A stretch of 64,000 nucleotides of DNA from a virus. Numbering within the stretch: position 1 is the first letter of the stretch; each line of letters begins with the position of its first letter. The translations under genes were made by a program, and so were the position numbers. The notes beneath the pieces were generated by a model. That model had not been told where the DNA came from. It made no database searches and saw only the letters and a list, made by a program, of their open reading frames with translations. Below are positions 8,338-16,824 of the stretch, one piece after another. The stretch is from IMG/VR virus record IMGVR_UViG_3300030060_000981, positions 7,080-71,079 of that record; one strand, given 5' to 3'.

Positions 8338-9926
8338 ATATACGATCTATCACCATACTCATCTGTTTTCCATATATCACCATCATCATCAATAGTTATT
8401 TCTTCACCCAAACCATCATCCATAAAACCAAACGGAGCCATATCCTGTTCAATTTGATTTTTCTGCTCTTCATATAATCTCTTTCTTACATCTTGATCTG
8501 TAAGTTCTTTAAAGTAATCCTGTGCAACTAACCATGCATATATGACAAGACACATTGCCAAGTCATCATTACATCCTTCTTCTGCCTCGAATGAATTACT
8601 CTTTTGTATAAATGTAGTCAACTCTGAAATAGTATCATAATCATTTACCAATAACTTATTCTCTTCTATCATCGTCTTCAAGTTTAAACATCCAACCTTT
8701 TTAACTGTCTTGGACATCTTGACACCCATCTGTGTCTTCTTACCAGAGAATCCTTGTCCTACTATTTGACCTGCCCTACCACGCATTGATGCCATGAGTA
8801 AATTTTCATACTCCAAATCAAAATGCAGAATAGATGCTACCTGATCTCCTACATCATTCACCTCACATAAAATAAATGCATTGTTATAACTCTTTGCCAC
8901 CTCCCAGATAACATTTGGGAATAGCATGGGTTTTATTTCATTATTTCTATACTTAGCAACCATCTTATGTGGGAAGGTTGTAATATCCATTACAGTGAAA
9001 GCTGAATAATCATTACCAACACCACGAGCAACGTCAACTGTCATTAGATAATCATGATCTTTTTCTGGATCTGCATAAACATCTAATCCAGCACTTTTTG
9101 TTTTTGGTGCATCATATACTAACGTTCTTAATTTACTAGGAGCAATAAGAGTATCTACAGATCCTAAGAACTCACATTCAAACTCAACCTTAAACTGCTG
9201 TTCTGATGTGTTCTTGATTGTTTGCTCTTTCCATACCTCATCTCTACCTGGCACTTCTGACCAGTGAACATCAGTTGGTATATAATCATTCGCACCTTTC
9301 TCAGCATCATGCCACATACGGTAGAAATGATTCATACCGTGTGGTGTAGAAACTATTATTACTTTTGTGCTTTTACCAGAAGTAATAGTAGGGTAAACAC
9401 TAGCAAAGAATAGGATATTGAAAGACATACCCCTAACAGCACTAGCGGAAGTAGACGCAGCCAAGATTTTACTACCATTTTCTAACTCCAAAGATCCTTT
9501 GTTCCATGATAAGACACCTTGTTGCATCCACTTAGGAACATTCTCATATGCCGTTTGTAAACGACCTAATAGTTCTCTAGCAGTAGATGCTTTGTTTGCA
9601 AGAATACCAATGTTAACACTATCATTGAATAGCAGATAATGCAAGAGGTATGATATAACAGTTGTAGACTTACCTGTCTGACGAGGCATCTTACAAATAT
9701 TAAATCTATTCTCGTGGAAATTGCTAATTAGTTTCTCTTGAAAGTCATAAGGAGTGAATGGCATCAAACCTTTATCCAGAGTAACAATCTGAACATAAGT
9801 ATTTGCAAAGTAAAGAGGATCATCCTTACACTTAAGAAATTCTCTAATCTGTTCTTCAGTAAATTCTACTGCAGTATTAGCTTTCTTAAGATTGGGATTA
9901 CCCAGATAAATGTCATCAACTTTCAT
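8322..9926 (-). CDS. 17: Terminase large subunit gp17, apparently lacking the Walker B segment
   Basis: This is the ATP-driven packaging motor and headful nuclease. Visible features are Walker A PRQTGKST at residues 81-88, the STPHG coupling motif at 193-197, and RNase H-like nuclease residues D298 (VDVARG), E355 (CEVND) and D455 (CNDDLAM). The segment SAVRGMSFNILF runs directly into FASVYPTITSGKSTK at residues 173/174 (about 9405-9413). In T4 and marine relatives roughly 15 residues with Walker B and the catalytic Glu (form x-D-E-x-A-F) lie there. The frame is intact, so this is an in-frame loss. The total of 534 residues is short for the family. Confidence 0.95.
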   Translation of the reverse strand: MKVDDIYLGNPNLKKANTAVEFTEEQIREFLKCKDDPLYFANTYVQIVTLDKGLMPFTPYDFQEKLISNFHENRFNICKMPRQTGKSTTVISYLLHYLLFNDSVNIGILANKASTARELLGRLQTAYENVPKWMQQGVLSWNKGSLELENGSKILAASTSASAVRGMSFNILFFASVYPTITSGKSTKVIIVSTPHGMNHFYRMWHDAEKGANDYIPTDVHWSEVPGRDEVWKEQTIKNTSEQQFKVEFECEFLGSVDTLIAPSKLRTLVYDAPKTKSAGLDVYADPEKDHDYLMTVDVARGVGNDYSAFTVMDITTFPHKMVAKYRNNEIKPMLFPNVIWEVAKSYNNAFILCEVNDVGDQVASILHFDLEYENLLMASMRGRAGQIVGQGFSGKKTQMGVKMSKTVKKVGCLNLKTMIEENKLLVNDYDTISELTTFIQKSNSFEAEEGCNDDLAMCLVIYAWLVAQDYFKELTDQDVRKRLYEEQKNQIEQDMAPFGFMDDGLGEEITIDDDGDIWKTDEYGDRSYMWDYR

Positions 9927-9935
9927 AATAACTCC

Positions 9936-10058
9936 TTACATCATTTCGTAGTGTCCAAATTTTTTATCGTGTTCTATAGTTTTTCTTTGCAGTTCTAGTA
10001 TTTTTTCTAAATTCTCAATTTTCTTTTCTAGTTTTTTATTTTTATTTTCCTCCGACAT
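9936..10058 (-). CDS. 40-residue charged coiled-coil protein upstream of gp17
   Basis: This short product (MSEENKNKKLEKKIENLEKI, then LELQRKTIEH and a Gly-His-Tyr-Glu end) is a predicted single coiled-coil helix with heptad-spaced Leu and Ile. The ATG at 10058 lies 17 bp inside the end of the upstream gene and is preceded by ATGGAGG, a good ribosome site. The longer in-frame reading upstream is the shadow of the 95-residue gene. It sits 9 bp before gp17, so a terminase-linked role is possible. I do not recognise the family. Confidence 0.65.
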   Translation of the reverse strand: MSEENKNKKLEKKIENLEKILELQRKTIEHDKKFGHYEMM

Positions 10059-10329
10059 GGAGGAGTGGTTCTCCTGGTTCATAGTCTGAAACTTGGTAAT
10101 ACCAGAGTCTTGCTCCTGGATAAACTTTCTGCAGTTGATCCTGAACTTCTCTGCGTGATGGTTTTCTAACTTGAGGGAAGAATAATTTAATGGTGTAGTT
10201 TCTTCCTCTCCAAGCAAGATTGACTAGAATAATCCTTCCCAATTTTGTGGGAATTCTAGTTTTGGATTCGTTAATATTTTCCGAACACTCATCACCAGAG
10301 GGATTGCGAAAATCTTTAAAATCAATCAT
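10042..10329 (-). CDS. Conserved hypothetical protein, 95 residues, upstream of gp17
   Basis: This small soluble protein begins MIDFKDFRNPSGDECSEN and has a basic centre (GRIILVNLAWRGRNYTIKLFF, RKPSRREVQDQLQKVYPGARLW). It ends with YYQVSDYEPGEPLLHVGGK. I recall similar proteins next to gp17 in marine T4-like phages but know no function. It has no membrane segment or catalytic motif. The KVYPGA-x-LW-YY segment suggests a small alpha/beta fold. It is likely co-transcribed with gp17 from the late motif at 10359. Confidence 0.75.
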   Translation of the reverse strand: MIDFKDFRNPSGDECSENINESKTRIPTKLGRIILVNLAWRGRNYTIKLFFPQVRKPSRREVQDQLQKVYPGARLWYYQVSDYEPGEPLLHVGGK

Positions 10330-10358
10330 TTATCTCAAATGTGAGTATTCCTATTATA

Positions 10359-10366
10359 TATTTATC
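10359..10366 (-). promoter_or_regulatory. Late-type promoter motif upstream of the gp17 group
   Basis: The minus strand reads GATAAATA followed by TATAATAGG, 30 bp upstream of the ATG at 10329. Confidence 0.5.
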
Positions 10367-10727
10367 ATTTTATAGCCGTAAAGACTACTTTAAAGGTTGT
10401 TGAACTGTTTGATGCTGGATATCCTAAAAGTCTTAAATTGCCAGCACTGATATCTGTTGAGAATGTAGAGATGCCAACAGGTTCATTTATTGTGCCAAAT
10501 TCTGACATATATGCATTAGTTCCATCATGAACTACATTGATAGTTGTTGTATTATAATTCGTTCCTTGTACAGCTTGTACTTGATAATTTACTGATCTAA
10601 AATCATCTTTATCTAAAGTCACCAAAAGTGCTTCACTAGTACTAGTGGTTGTAGAAATAGAAGATCTAACAGATCCTGCTGACATTTCTAAAGTTGATGG
10701 TAAACTGGTTCCTACAATGTATGGCAT
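10365..10727 (-). CDS. Small virion-type protein, free-standing VHDGTN domain
   Basis: This 120-residue beta-rich protein carries INVVHDGTNAYMSEFG at about 63-78 and FKVVFTAIK at the C-terminus. The same pattern (a hydrophobic strand, VHDGTN, a few residues, EYG or EFG, then a Gly/Ser loop and a closing strand) occurs three times inside the 4008-residue gp7-like protein at about residues 2590-2890. This gene is therefore a stand-alone version of a baseplate or fibre domain. It is likely a virion surface component. Exact role is unknown. Confidence 0.75.
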   Translation of the reverse strand: MPYIVGTSLPSTLEMSAGSVRSSISTTTSTSEALLVTLDKDDFRSVNYQVQAVQGTNYNTTTINVVHDGTNAYMSEFGTINEPVGISTFSTDISAGNLRLLGYPASNSSTTFKVVFTAIK

Positions 10728-10728
10728 T

Positions 10729-11061
10729 TTAATTAGCAGTTTCTAGGAGACTAACAATTACTTTTAAAGTACTATTGACACTCGATTGTATTTTTAAAGA
10801 GTCACTTGTTTCTAAGACTAGTTTCCCACTCATAGGAACAAAAGCATCTGCAACAGGTACATTAGCATTTTTGATAATTTCGGTTTCTACACTAGATCTA
10901 ATATGCTTCATAGTTACGGTAGATGGATCACTACCATAATTTGAAATGTGTGCATACAAAATGATAGCAGTGTAACCAGTGGGTGCAGTATAAACTGTCT
11001 GCTCACTGGTACTTACTTCAAGTGTTACTGTTTGGAATCTATTGAGTGCTAACTGCGCCAT
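10729..11061 (-). CDS. Small virion-type hypothetical protein, 110 residues
   Basis: This beta-rich protein starts MAQLALNRFQTVTLEVST. It has a central APTGYTAIILYAHISNYGSD segment and alternates hydrophobic strands with short polar turns, like small neck or fibre-attachment proteins of marine T4-like phages. It is 1 bp from its upstream and downstream neighbours, in an operon with the 973-residue fibre-like gene and the VHDGTN protein. There is no motif that assigns a function. Confidence 0.72.
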   Translation of the reverse strand: MAQLALNRFQTVTLEVSTSEQTVYTAPTGYTAIILYAHISNYGSDPSTVTMKHIRSSVETEIIKNANVPVADAFVPMSGKLVLETSDSLKIQSSVNSTLKVIVSLLETAN

Positions 11062-11062
11062 A

Positions 11063-13984
11063 TTAACTTAGTGCTAGAATAAATGGTGTCATTTCAGAGA
11101 ATAAGCTTTTACTAAAAGCTCTTCCACTTATTGTACCAGTATTTTGATTAATTTGTAAGTCATCACCTATTCTAAAGTTACCTGCTTGGTCAGTGCTGGT
11201 ATAAATGACTTTTCCACCGTCTGATGTAACAACCTCATTTTCCTGAACAGTAACTCCACCACGTTTTGGTGTAGCAGTAGTGATATCATTTCCAGATCCA
11301 ACATACTCGAAAGTATGAGAACTAGCAATAATCTTACTTTGTTGGAAGAAGAATACGGTTGATCCGACCCCAACACTATTCAATAAATTAGAGTCAAGTG
11401 TTAATGTAGATATTCCAGATACTACTGGAGTTGAACTATTTATTGTGTAATAAATGGAGGATGTTGTGGCAGTAGCAGTTGCTGTATTGACACCCACATT
11501 TGGACTGGAAATAGTTACGTTTGGAGTGCCTGTATATTGATTACCACTACTAATAATAGTAATAGAAGCAACCGACTCACCTTCTAATGTTGCAAATGCT
11601 GTTGCCCTTTCTCCATTAGGACCAGAAGGAGCATCAACTGTTACTTCTGGAGTTGAAGTATATCCTGTCCCACCAGAACCAACTGCAATAGTTTGAACTG
11701 AATTATATAACTGATCAAAGTAAACTACTTGTCCATCATATGGTCTATCAATATCAACCTTTGCGGTTCCTCCAGAAACATAAGTATGAGCAAGAGTAGA
11801 TACTCCTACATTGACTACAAACTTTCTTACTGTAGGAATCTCATCAACTTCAAATATATAAGGACGTTTATGTGGGTATGTTTTGCTTCCATACGCACAT
11901 GTTAATCCAATACCAGATAGGGTTACACCCATTCCAACTGAGAAGTTATGATTGGCAGTTACAGTTACCGTGGCAATACCAGTAGTATGCGTATAATCAA
12001 AGTTTGATATATTTAAAGTTGGTGTGGATAAATCTAAAGTAACATTGTCCTGAGATACAGCAGCAGTAGAACTTACTGAACCCTTGTATTGCAATGATCC
12101 AGTTCCACGAGCAACTAATCCTTTTGTTCCAAAACTACAGTTACTATTTGCAAGATCTGCTTGACCACCAGCATCACAACTGATTGCCTCATCGCAACAT
12201 ATTGTGAATACAGATACTAACTGTGCAAATCCACCATTAGTTACAGCAACACCAACACCACCCTGATTATACTGGGTGAATGAATCAACGTTCATTGCCT
12301 TAAGAAGTCTTGCTTGAGATCCGTCTATACGAATACCAGTTCCTGTTGTTGTATCACTTGTACAGTTTTGAATATATGGTCCTTTCCACTTACCACCACC
12401 CACATTTTCTGCAATCTCAGTAGTGGGGAAACCAACAGCAGCAGCGGGGAATAGATGACCACTAAATGTCATGTTTGCAAGTTTACAACCTTTTCTTACA
12501 TGGAATAAATCTTTATCTGTTGTATTAGGAAGAACCTTTACAGATCTTTGATCATCTCCAACAATCGCAACAAATGCAGGTATCTCTATAGGATTAGTCT
12601 CAACATAATTACCAGACAACACTTTGATAGTAGTTCCCGATTGAGCAATACCAACAGCAGCTGCAATAGTTAATTTTGCGTTATCAATAGATGTTCCATT
12701 ATTTGAATCTATACCATCCTTTGCAACATATAGAACATTTGGAGCAGAGTTAATACCTGTCGCAGTAGAATTAATTTGTACATTTTCACCAATATTAACT
12801 GTTGCATTTGTAATGGTAACAATACCAACACTTATTTCTTCACTATCACCATCAATAGTAATTGAAGATTCACCAACAGTAAGAATTCCAGTAACACGAG
12901 CATTACCTTTAACCAAAAGTGTAGTTCCAGAAGAACCAACATTGGCACTACCAATAGTAGTGACTCCCAATAATGTAGAATTTCCAAGAATATTTAAATC
13001 CTTCCTACCAGTGATAATACCAATAGAATCAAGATTGGTAATATCCTGTTTGGTTATAGTTCCTGCTACAGAAAGATTACCTGTTATCTCTGCGTCACCC
13101 TGAACAAATAGTTTCTTATTTGCTACAGCTTCAGCACCAACACCAACATTTTTAATAGTATGAATTCCTACACTATCTACTGCCCAAGTTCCACCAGCAC
13201 CTGCTGATCCACCACTAGCACCTTGATCAGTTCCAATAAATTTACCACTACCAGAATCATATGCAATAAAATATCCATTTTGCTTTACAGAATCTCTATT
13301 AACATCATCTAAGAATTCAAGTCGTGTTTCTCCACCACCACCTTGAGCACTGATTAGATTCTTAAGATACTCTAGTTCATGACGTATCTTTTTAATATCA
13401 GGATCATCAACATTCTCACGAATTTCTTCTTTAGTCTTAAGTGTTCCAAGAACTTCTAGTGCCTGATCAACAGCATCTTTTTCTTCTGTTAGTTCTGCTG
13501 CTACTGGTTCTGGTTGAACAACGACTTCTTCAGATGTTGGTCTTAACCAATCTTCCAAAGCTGCTATCTGTCTTTTTTCTTTTTCTTGTTTGTACTGTGC
13601 TTGTGCTTCTTCTTTTATTTTTTTCTGCTTCTCTTCTTCAATCTTTCTTTTCTCTTCTGCTTCTATTCTTCTTTTTTCTTCTGAAAGTTTCTTTCTTTTA
13701 TTTTCTCTATCTTCCTTTTGCTCTTTCTTGAGATCTGAAACCTGAGTAAAGAATGATACAGACTCTAATGGATTATCACCTATGACTGTTTTTATTTTAT
13801 CTTCCTCTATCTTTTTCTTCTTCTCGTCTTCTTTTTTAGATTCTATAAACTTTTTCTTGACATCAGAAACTTCCTTGAAAACAGAAGCAAGAGGATCTTC
13901 TCCAACAAGAGATTTAAATTCCTCTTCTTTCTCTTTCTTGGCTTTACCGATAGATGAAAAAAACTCGTTTAGATCTTCGGTCAT
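11063..13984 (-). CDS. Fibre-like virion protein with coiled-coil N-terminus and beta-helix
   Basis: This 973-residue protein has four zones. Residues 1-210 are Lys/Glu-rich coiled coil. Residues about 215-400 carry tail-fibre type repeats (LEFLDDVNRDSVKQNGYFIAY, LFVQGDAEITGNLSVAGTIT). Residues about 418-640 resemble a right-handed beta-helix of the pectate-lyase/DUF1565 kind (YVAKDGIDSNNGTSIDNAKLT, then the GCKLANMTFSGH rung and many Gly/Asn turns). The end carries GG-x-GY repeats (SGGTGYTSTPEVTVDAPSG). It sits between gp16 and gp17, where T4 has nothing. A neck whisker or head/tail fibre is the likeliest role, inferred from domains. Confidence 0.85.
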   Translation of the reverse strand: MTEDLNEFFSSIGKAKKEKEEEFKSLVGEDPLASVFKEVSDVKKKFIESKKEDEKKKKIEEDKIKTVIGDNPLESVSFFTQVSDLKKEQKEDRENKRKKLSEEKRRIEAEEKRKIEEEKQKKIKEEAQAQYKQEKEKRQIAALEDWLRPTSEEVVVQPEPVAAELTEEKDAVDQALEVLGTLKTKEEIRENVDDPDIKKIRHELEYLKNLISAQGGGGETRLEFLDDVNRDSVKQNGYFIAYDSGSGKFIGTDQGASGGSAGAGGTWAVDSVGIHTIKNVGVGAEAVANKKLFVQGDAEITGNLSVAGTITKQDITNLDSIGIITGRKDLNILGNSTLLGVTTIGSANVGSSGTTLLVKGNARVTGILTVGESSITIDGDSEEISVGIVTITNATVNIGENVQINSTATGINSAPNVLYVAKDGIDSNNGTSIDNAKLTIAAAVGIAQSGTTIKVLSGNYVETNPIEIPAFVAIVGDDQRSVKVLPNTTDKDLFHVRKGCKLANMTFSGHLFPAAAVGFPTTEIAENVGGGKWKGPYIQNCTSDTTTGTGIRIDGSQARLLKAMNVDSFTQYNQGGVGVAVTNGGFAQLVSVFTICCDEAISCDAGGQADLANSNCSFGTKGLVARGTGSLQYKGSVSSTAAVSQDNVTLDLSTPTLNISNFDYTHTTGIATVTVTANHNFSVGMGVTLSGIGLTCAYGSKTYPHKRPYIFEVDEIPTVRKFVVNVGVSTLAHTYVSGGTAKVDIDRPYDGQVVYFDQLYNSVQTIAVGSGGTGYTSTPEVTVDAPSGPNGERATAFATLEGESVASITIISSGNQYTGTPNVTISSPNVGVNTATATATTSSIYYTINSSTPVVSGISTLTLDSNLLNSVGVGSTVFFFQQSKIIASSHTFEYVGSGNDITTATPKRGGVTVQENEVVTSDGGKVIYTSTDQAGNFRIGDDLQINQNTGTISGRAFSKSLFSEMTPFILALS

Positions 13985-14400
13985 TTGTCTCCATTCTGTT
14001 TGAGAAGTTTTGCAAGATCAGCAGTTGATCCTACAAATAATGCATTATTGACAGTAGTTGGTTTTCTGGTAGATTCCTCTTCTACATCCTTAAGTTTTTT
14101 CTGAAGATCCATCAACTTATCGGTGGCATCAGAAACACTCTTAATGAGTTGTCCAGCAACTTCATATGCTCTTGGCATTTCACTGTCTTGTGCGAGTTCA
14201 AGAATACCATCAATAGCTTCTTGACCTTTCTCTATTATACTATAAAGATTGCCACGAGTATACTCATAGTCCCTTGCAATATCATCCTTTTCTACTTTAA
14301 CTGGTACAGTTTTCTTTTCTTTTTTCACTTCAATTTCTGTCGAAACTTCTTCAGCTTCAACATCAAATGCGTCATTTAATTTATCAAAGTTCTTTTTCAT
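13981..14400 (-). CDS. 16: Terminase small subunit gp16
   Basis: This 139-residue protein begins with a charged N-terminus (MKKNFDKLNDAFDVEAEE). A helical core follows (ARDYEYTRGNLYSIIEKGQEAIDGILELAQ, EVAGQLIKSVSDATDKLMDLQKKLKDVE), then a short flexible end. This fits T4 gp16 (164 residues), the ring-forming subunit that recognises DNA and stimulates gp17. The conserved Y-x-x-x-R-x-N-L-Y-x-x-I motif is what I rely on. The order gp15-gp16 is as in T4, but gp17 is separated from it by a 3-kb insertion of three virion genes. The stop overlaps the next ATG by 4 bp. Confidence 0.9.
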   Translation of the reverse strand: MKKNFDKLNDAFDVEAEEVSTEIEVKKEKKTVPVKVEKDDIARDYEYTRGNLYSIIEKGQEAIDGILELAQDSEMPRAYEVAGQLIKSVSDATDKLMDLQKKLKDVEEESTRKPTTVNNALFVGSTADLAKLLKQNGDK

Positions 14401-14402
14401 AA

Positions 14403-15401
14403 TTAGAACCCATCGAATCCGAAGTTATCACCGAACTCTATAAGATCATTATCAGCAGCAGTTATATTCTTAACTCCTGTGCCGAGAACGTGAATGGCAG
14501 CAGTAGAACCATCTTCAGCCCTTCTGACAGTAAGATCATTGTTCTGTACAGACTCAACGTAAATCTCCTCACTATCAATGTATATGTAACTATCTGCAGT
14601 TATACTAGAAGCATCTGCAACAGTTATGATCAATTCTGTTTCACTTACATCCTCTGCTAAAGTTGTAACAGGAGTATCATTATATGCTCTAGTTGCCCTT
14701 GGAGTGACACTGTAAGTCATCTCTCTAGATGGTGCAGGAGTTCTACCACCAGCAACGTATCCAACAGTAACCTTCTTGATAATATCCTTGGTAGTATCTG
14801 TTTGAACAGGACCATAGAAGTAGGTCTTAGCAGTGAATCTCATTGTATAGATAAGTGCTCTCCTTGTGGAGAAGTCACCCTCATAATCATCACTGGTTGT
14901 GATTGAAGTAAGTACAATAGGAATATCTCTTTTTTCTCCGATAGTAGAAACTAAATCTACTGTCATCGTATATGCTGGTTGAAAATATGGAAGTATCTGT
15001 TCTACAATCTGAAGCATGTCATCATTCAACTTAGTAAAAACACTAAGTTCAAAATCTAGATTGTATGGTACTGGTAAATATGTCTTTGCTATCTTTTTCT
15101 TGTCAGACTTAACTGGACTTAAAAATGTTTGGGTAGTTGTAGACTTTCTACTAGGATCATAATTTAACCCTGTCATCTCAAATGACATTCTGGGTAAAGT
15201 AATCTGAACAGATTTACTTAGATCTGCTTGTTGTTCCAAGCGTGCTAAAAACTTCTGAGTAGGACTATAAGCAAGAGGAACTTTTAACGTGCTTACAGTT
15301 GTATCAGTTTCATTAGTGTGCTCAATTTTAATATTATTAAATAACGAACCGAACCCAATAATGGTTCTTCGCATTATTTCGTGATAAAAATATTCAAACA
15401 T
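14403..15401 (-). CDS. 15: Tail sheath stabilizer and completion protein gp15
   Basis: This protein caps the completed tail and helps join it to the head. It has 332 residues against 272 in T4. The diagnostic N-terminus MFEYFYHEIMRRTIIGFGSLFNNI is present, as are LPRMSFEMTGLNYDPSRK and the FTAKTYFYGPV segment. The extra 60 or so C-terminal residues are a small repeat-like beta domain (SETELIITVADASSI). A similar pattern (DSEIIT/DSEEIYVESV) occurs in the gp7-like giant. Confidence 0.95.
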   Translation of the reverse strand: MFEYFYHEIMRRTIIGFGSLFNNIKIEHTNETDTTVSTLKVPLAYSPTQKFLARLEQQADLSKSVQITLPRMSFEMTGLNYDPSRKSTTTQTFLSPVKSDKKKIAKTYLPVPYNLDFELSVFTKLNDDMLQIVEQILPYFQPAYTMTVDLVSTIGEKRDIPIVLTSITTSDDYEGDFSTRRALIYTMRFTAKTYFYGPVQTDTTKDIIKKVTVGYVAGGRTPAPSREMTYSVTPRATRAYNDTPVTTLAEDVSETELIITVADASSITADSYIYIDSEEIYVESVQNNDLTVRRAEDGSTAAIHVLGTGVKNITAADNDLIEFGDNFGFDGF

Positions 15402-15431
15402 GGGTAAAGCTCGGTGTACTACCTGATAAAA

Positions 15432-15439
15432 TATTTAGG
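15432..15439 (-). promoter_or_regulatory. Late-type promoter motif upstream of gp15
   Basis: The minus strand reads CCTAAATA, 31 bp upstream of the gp15 ATG, overlapping the last codons of gp14. Confidence 0.45.
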
Positions 15440-16820
15440 GCATCCCGAATGGGTTGGTTTGAGAGAAGTCAATTATTGAATCTGCTGCTGTTTCAATTTC
15501 ATTATTTTTTGCAAATCCATCCTTATCAAACTCTGATGCTACCTTTCTATATTGATGAGTTGCTCCTGATTCATCACCAGTAATTATCTCACCATTAGTG
15601 AATGATCCAGTGGCAATAGAAACCTCTAATTCATTTGTGGTAGAATCCCAAGACTTAACTCTTGCAGTTGTACCACTTTGAGATCCAGTTACAGTCTCAT
15701 TGAATATATAGTCTCCTTGGTTGCCCATATAAGGAGAAGATATAGTAACAGTAGGTGCTACTGTGTATCCAACACCAGCATCTCTGATACCAATCTGAGT
15801 AACAATACCAACTGTATTGAGGTATGCAATTGCTACTGCAGTATTGATACCTGTTGGGTTGTTACTAATAGTTACTGTAGGTACTGTAGAGTAACCAGTA
15901 CCACCACTAGTGATACTAACGATACCAATAACACCATCAGCAATACCAGATGTAGCTGCTGCACCCACTCCTCCACCACCGTGGAAAGCTATGGTTGGTG
16001 CTACTGTATATCCAGCACCTGGATTAATTAAATCTGCATGTTGAACTTTAGATGATTTCTCACCATTACAATCAACAATAAATGATATCATTGTTGAAAT
16101 TCCAACAGCAGTTGTTCCACCAGAAGGTGCAGATGAAATAGCAACCCTTGGTACATTTGCATAGTTATGCCCTCTATCACTAATATAAATTGCTCTTACA
16201 CCACCATCAGAAACTCCCATTACACTCGCAGTGGCAGTAGTTCCAGATCCAATAAGTTGTAGAGTTTCAATATAACCAAACTCCTGAACATTATCATCTA
16301 CGGTATCAATACCTGTATCAACAACCTCATCCTCATAACGGAAGAGTTCACATCTCAACTCATAGACATAATTCTTTTGGAGTTGGTAGAATGGTTTCTC
16401 ATGCTCAACAAATTTAATCTCAAATAACCTATCACCAAGAGGGAACCAAATTAGATCTCCTTCCTTTGGTCTAGTTGCTAATTTTATATTTGGTATGTTC
16501 TTTATCAACGGAGTGATATAGTTTTCAAACCTATCTTTAGATATTATCAATCCCAAGTCATGTAATCCCTGTACTCCAAACTTAGACATCAATACACCTT
16601 GACCCTCATAACCATCGTAGGTGTCCACGTATGCCTCTAGAGGGATCGCATTTTCAAACTTAGACTCAATCACCTCAGTGATTACAGTTTTGCTTGAAAC
16701 GTAGGTTCTAGGGATATAATAGACTTCAACTCCGTACATACGAAGTTGTTCGTTTACTAGATCCTGAACTAGATTTTGCTCAGATCTAGCTCCTTGCTGA
16801 AAATATGGATTAAGAACCAT
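15435..16820 (-). CDS. 14: Neck protein gp14 with inserted GG-x-GY repeats
   Basis: gp14 forms the neck with gp13 and closes the filled head. The N-terminal 165 residues match the family (MVLNPYFQQGARSEQNLVQD, YYIPRTYVSSKTVITEV, YEGQGVLMSKFGVQGLHDLGL). The C-terminus ends with DFSQTNPFGMP. Between them, about residues 175-410 hold an insertion of at least four beta repeats of the form GxGY-x-x-x-P-x-V-x-I. Examples are DRGHNYANVPRVAI, NPGAGYTVAPTIAF, SGGTGYSTVPTVTI and DAGVGYTVAPTVTI. T4 gp14 is about 256 residues; this one is 461. Confidence 0.95.
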   Translation of the reverse strand: MVLNPYFQQGARSEQNLVQDLVNEQLRMYGVEVYYIPRTYVSSKTVITEVIESKFENAIPLEAYVDTYDGYEGQGVLMSKFGVQGLHDLGLIISKDRFENYITPLIKNIPNIKLATRPKEGDLIWFPLGDRLFEIKFVEHEKPFYQLQKNYVYELRCELFRYEDEVVDTGIDTVDDNVQEFGYIETLQLIGSGTTATASVMGVSDGGVRAIYISDRGHNYANVPRVAISSAPSGGTTAVGISTMISFIVDCNGEKSSKVQHADLINPGAGYTVAPTIAFHGGGGVGAAATSGIADGVIGIVSITSGGTGYSTVPTVTISNNPTGINTAVAIAYLNTVGIVTQIGIRDAGVGYTVAPTVTISSPYMGNQGDYIFNETVTGSQSGTTARVKSWDSTTNELEVSIATGSFTNGEIITGDESGATHQYRKVASEFDKDGFAKNNEIETAADSIIDFSQTNPFGMP

Positions 16821-16824
16821 TATA

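Noticed and set aside
9405-9413. Frameshift or sequencing indel in gp17
   Set aside because: The frame is open and correct on both sides of the junction, so a simple indel is excluded; only an in-frame loss fits.
10059-10217. Longer N-terminal extension of the 40-residue coiled-coil gene
   Set aside because: The extra part runs out of frame through the well-supported 95-residue gene and has an atypical composition.
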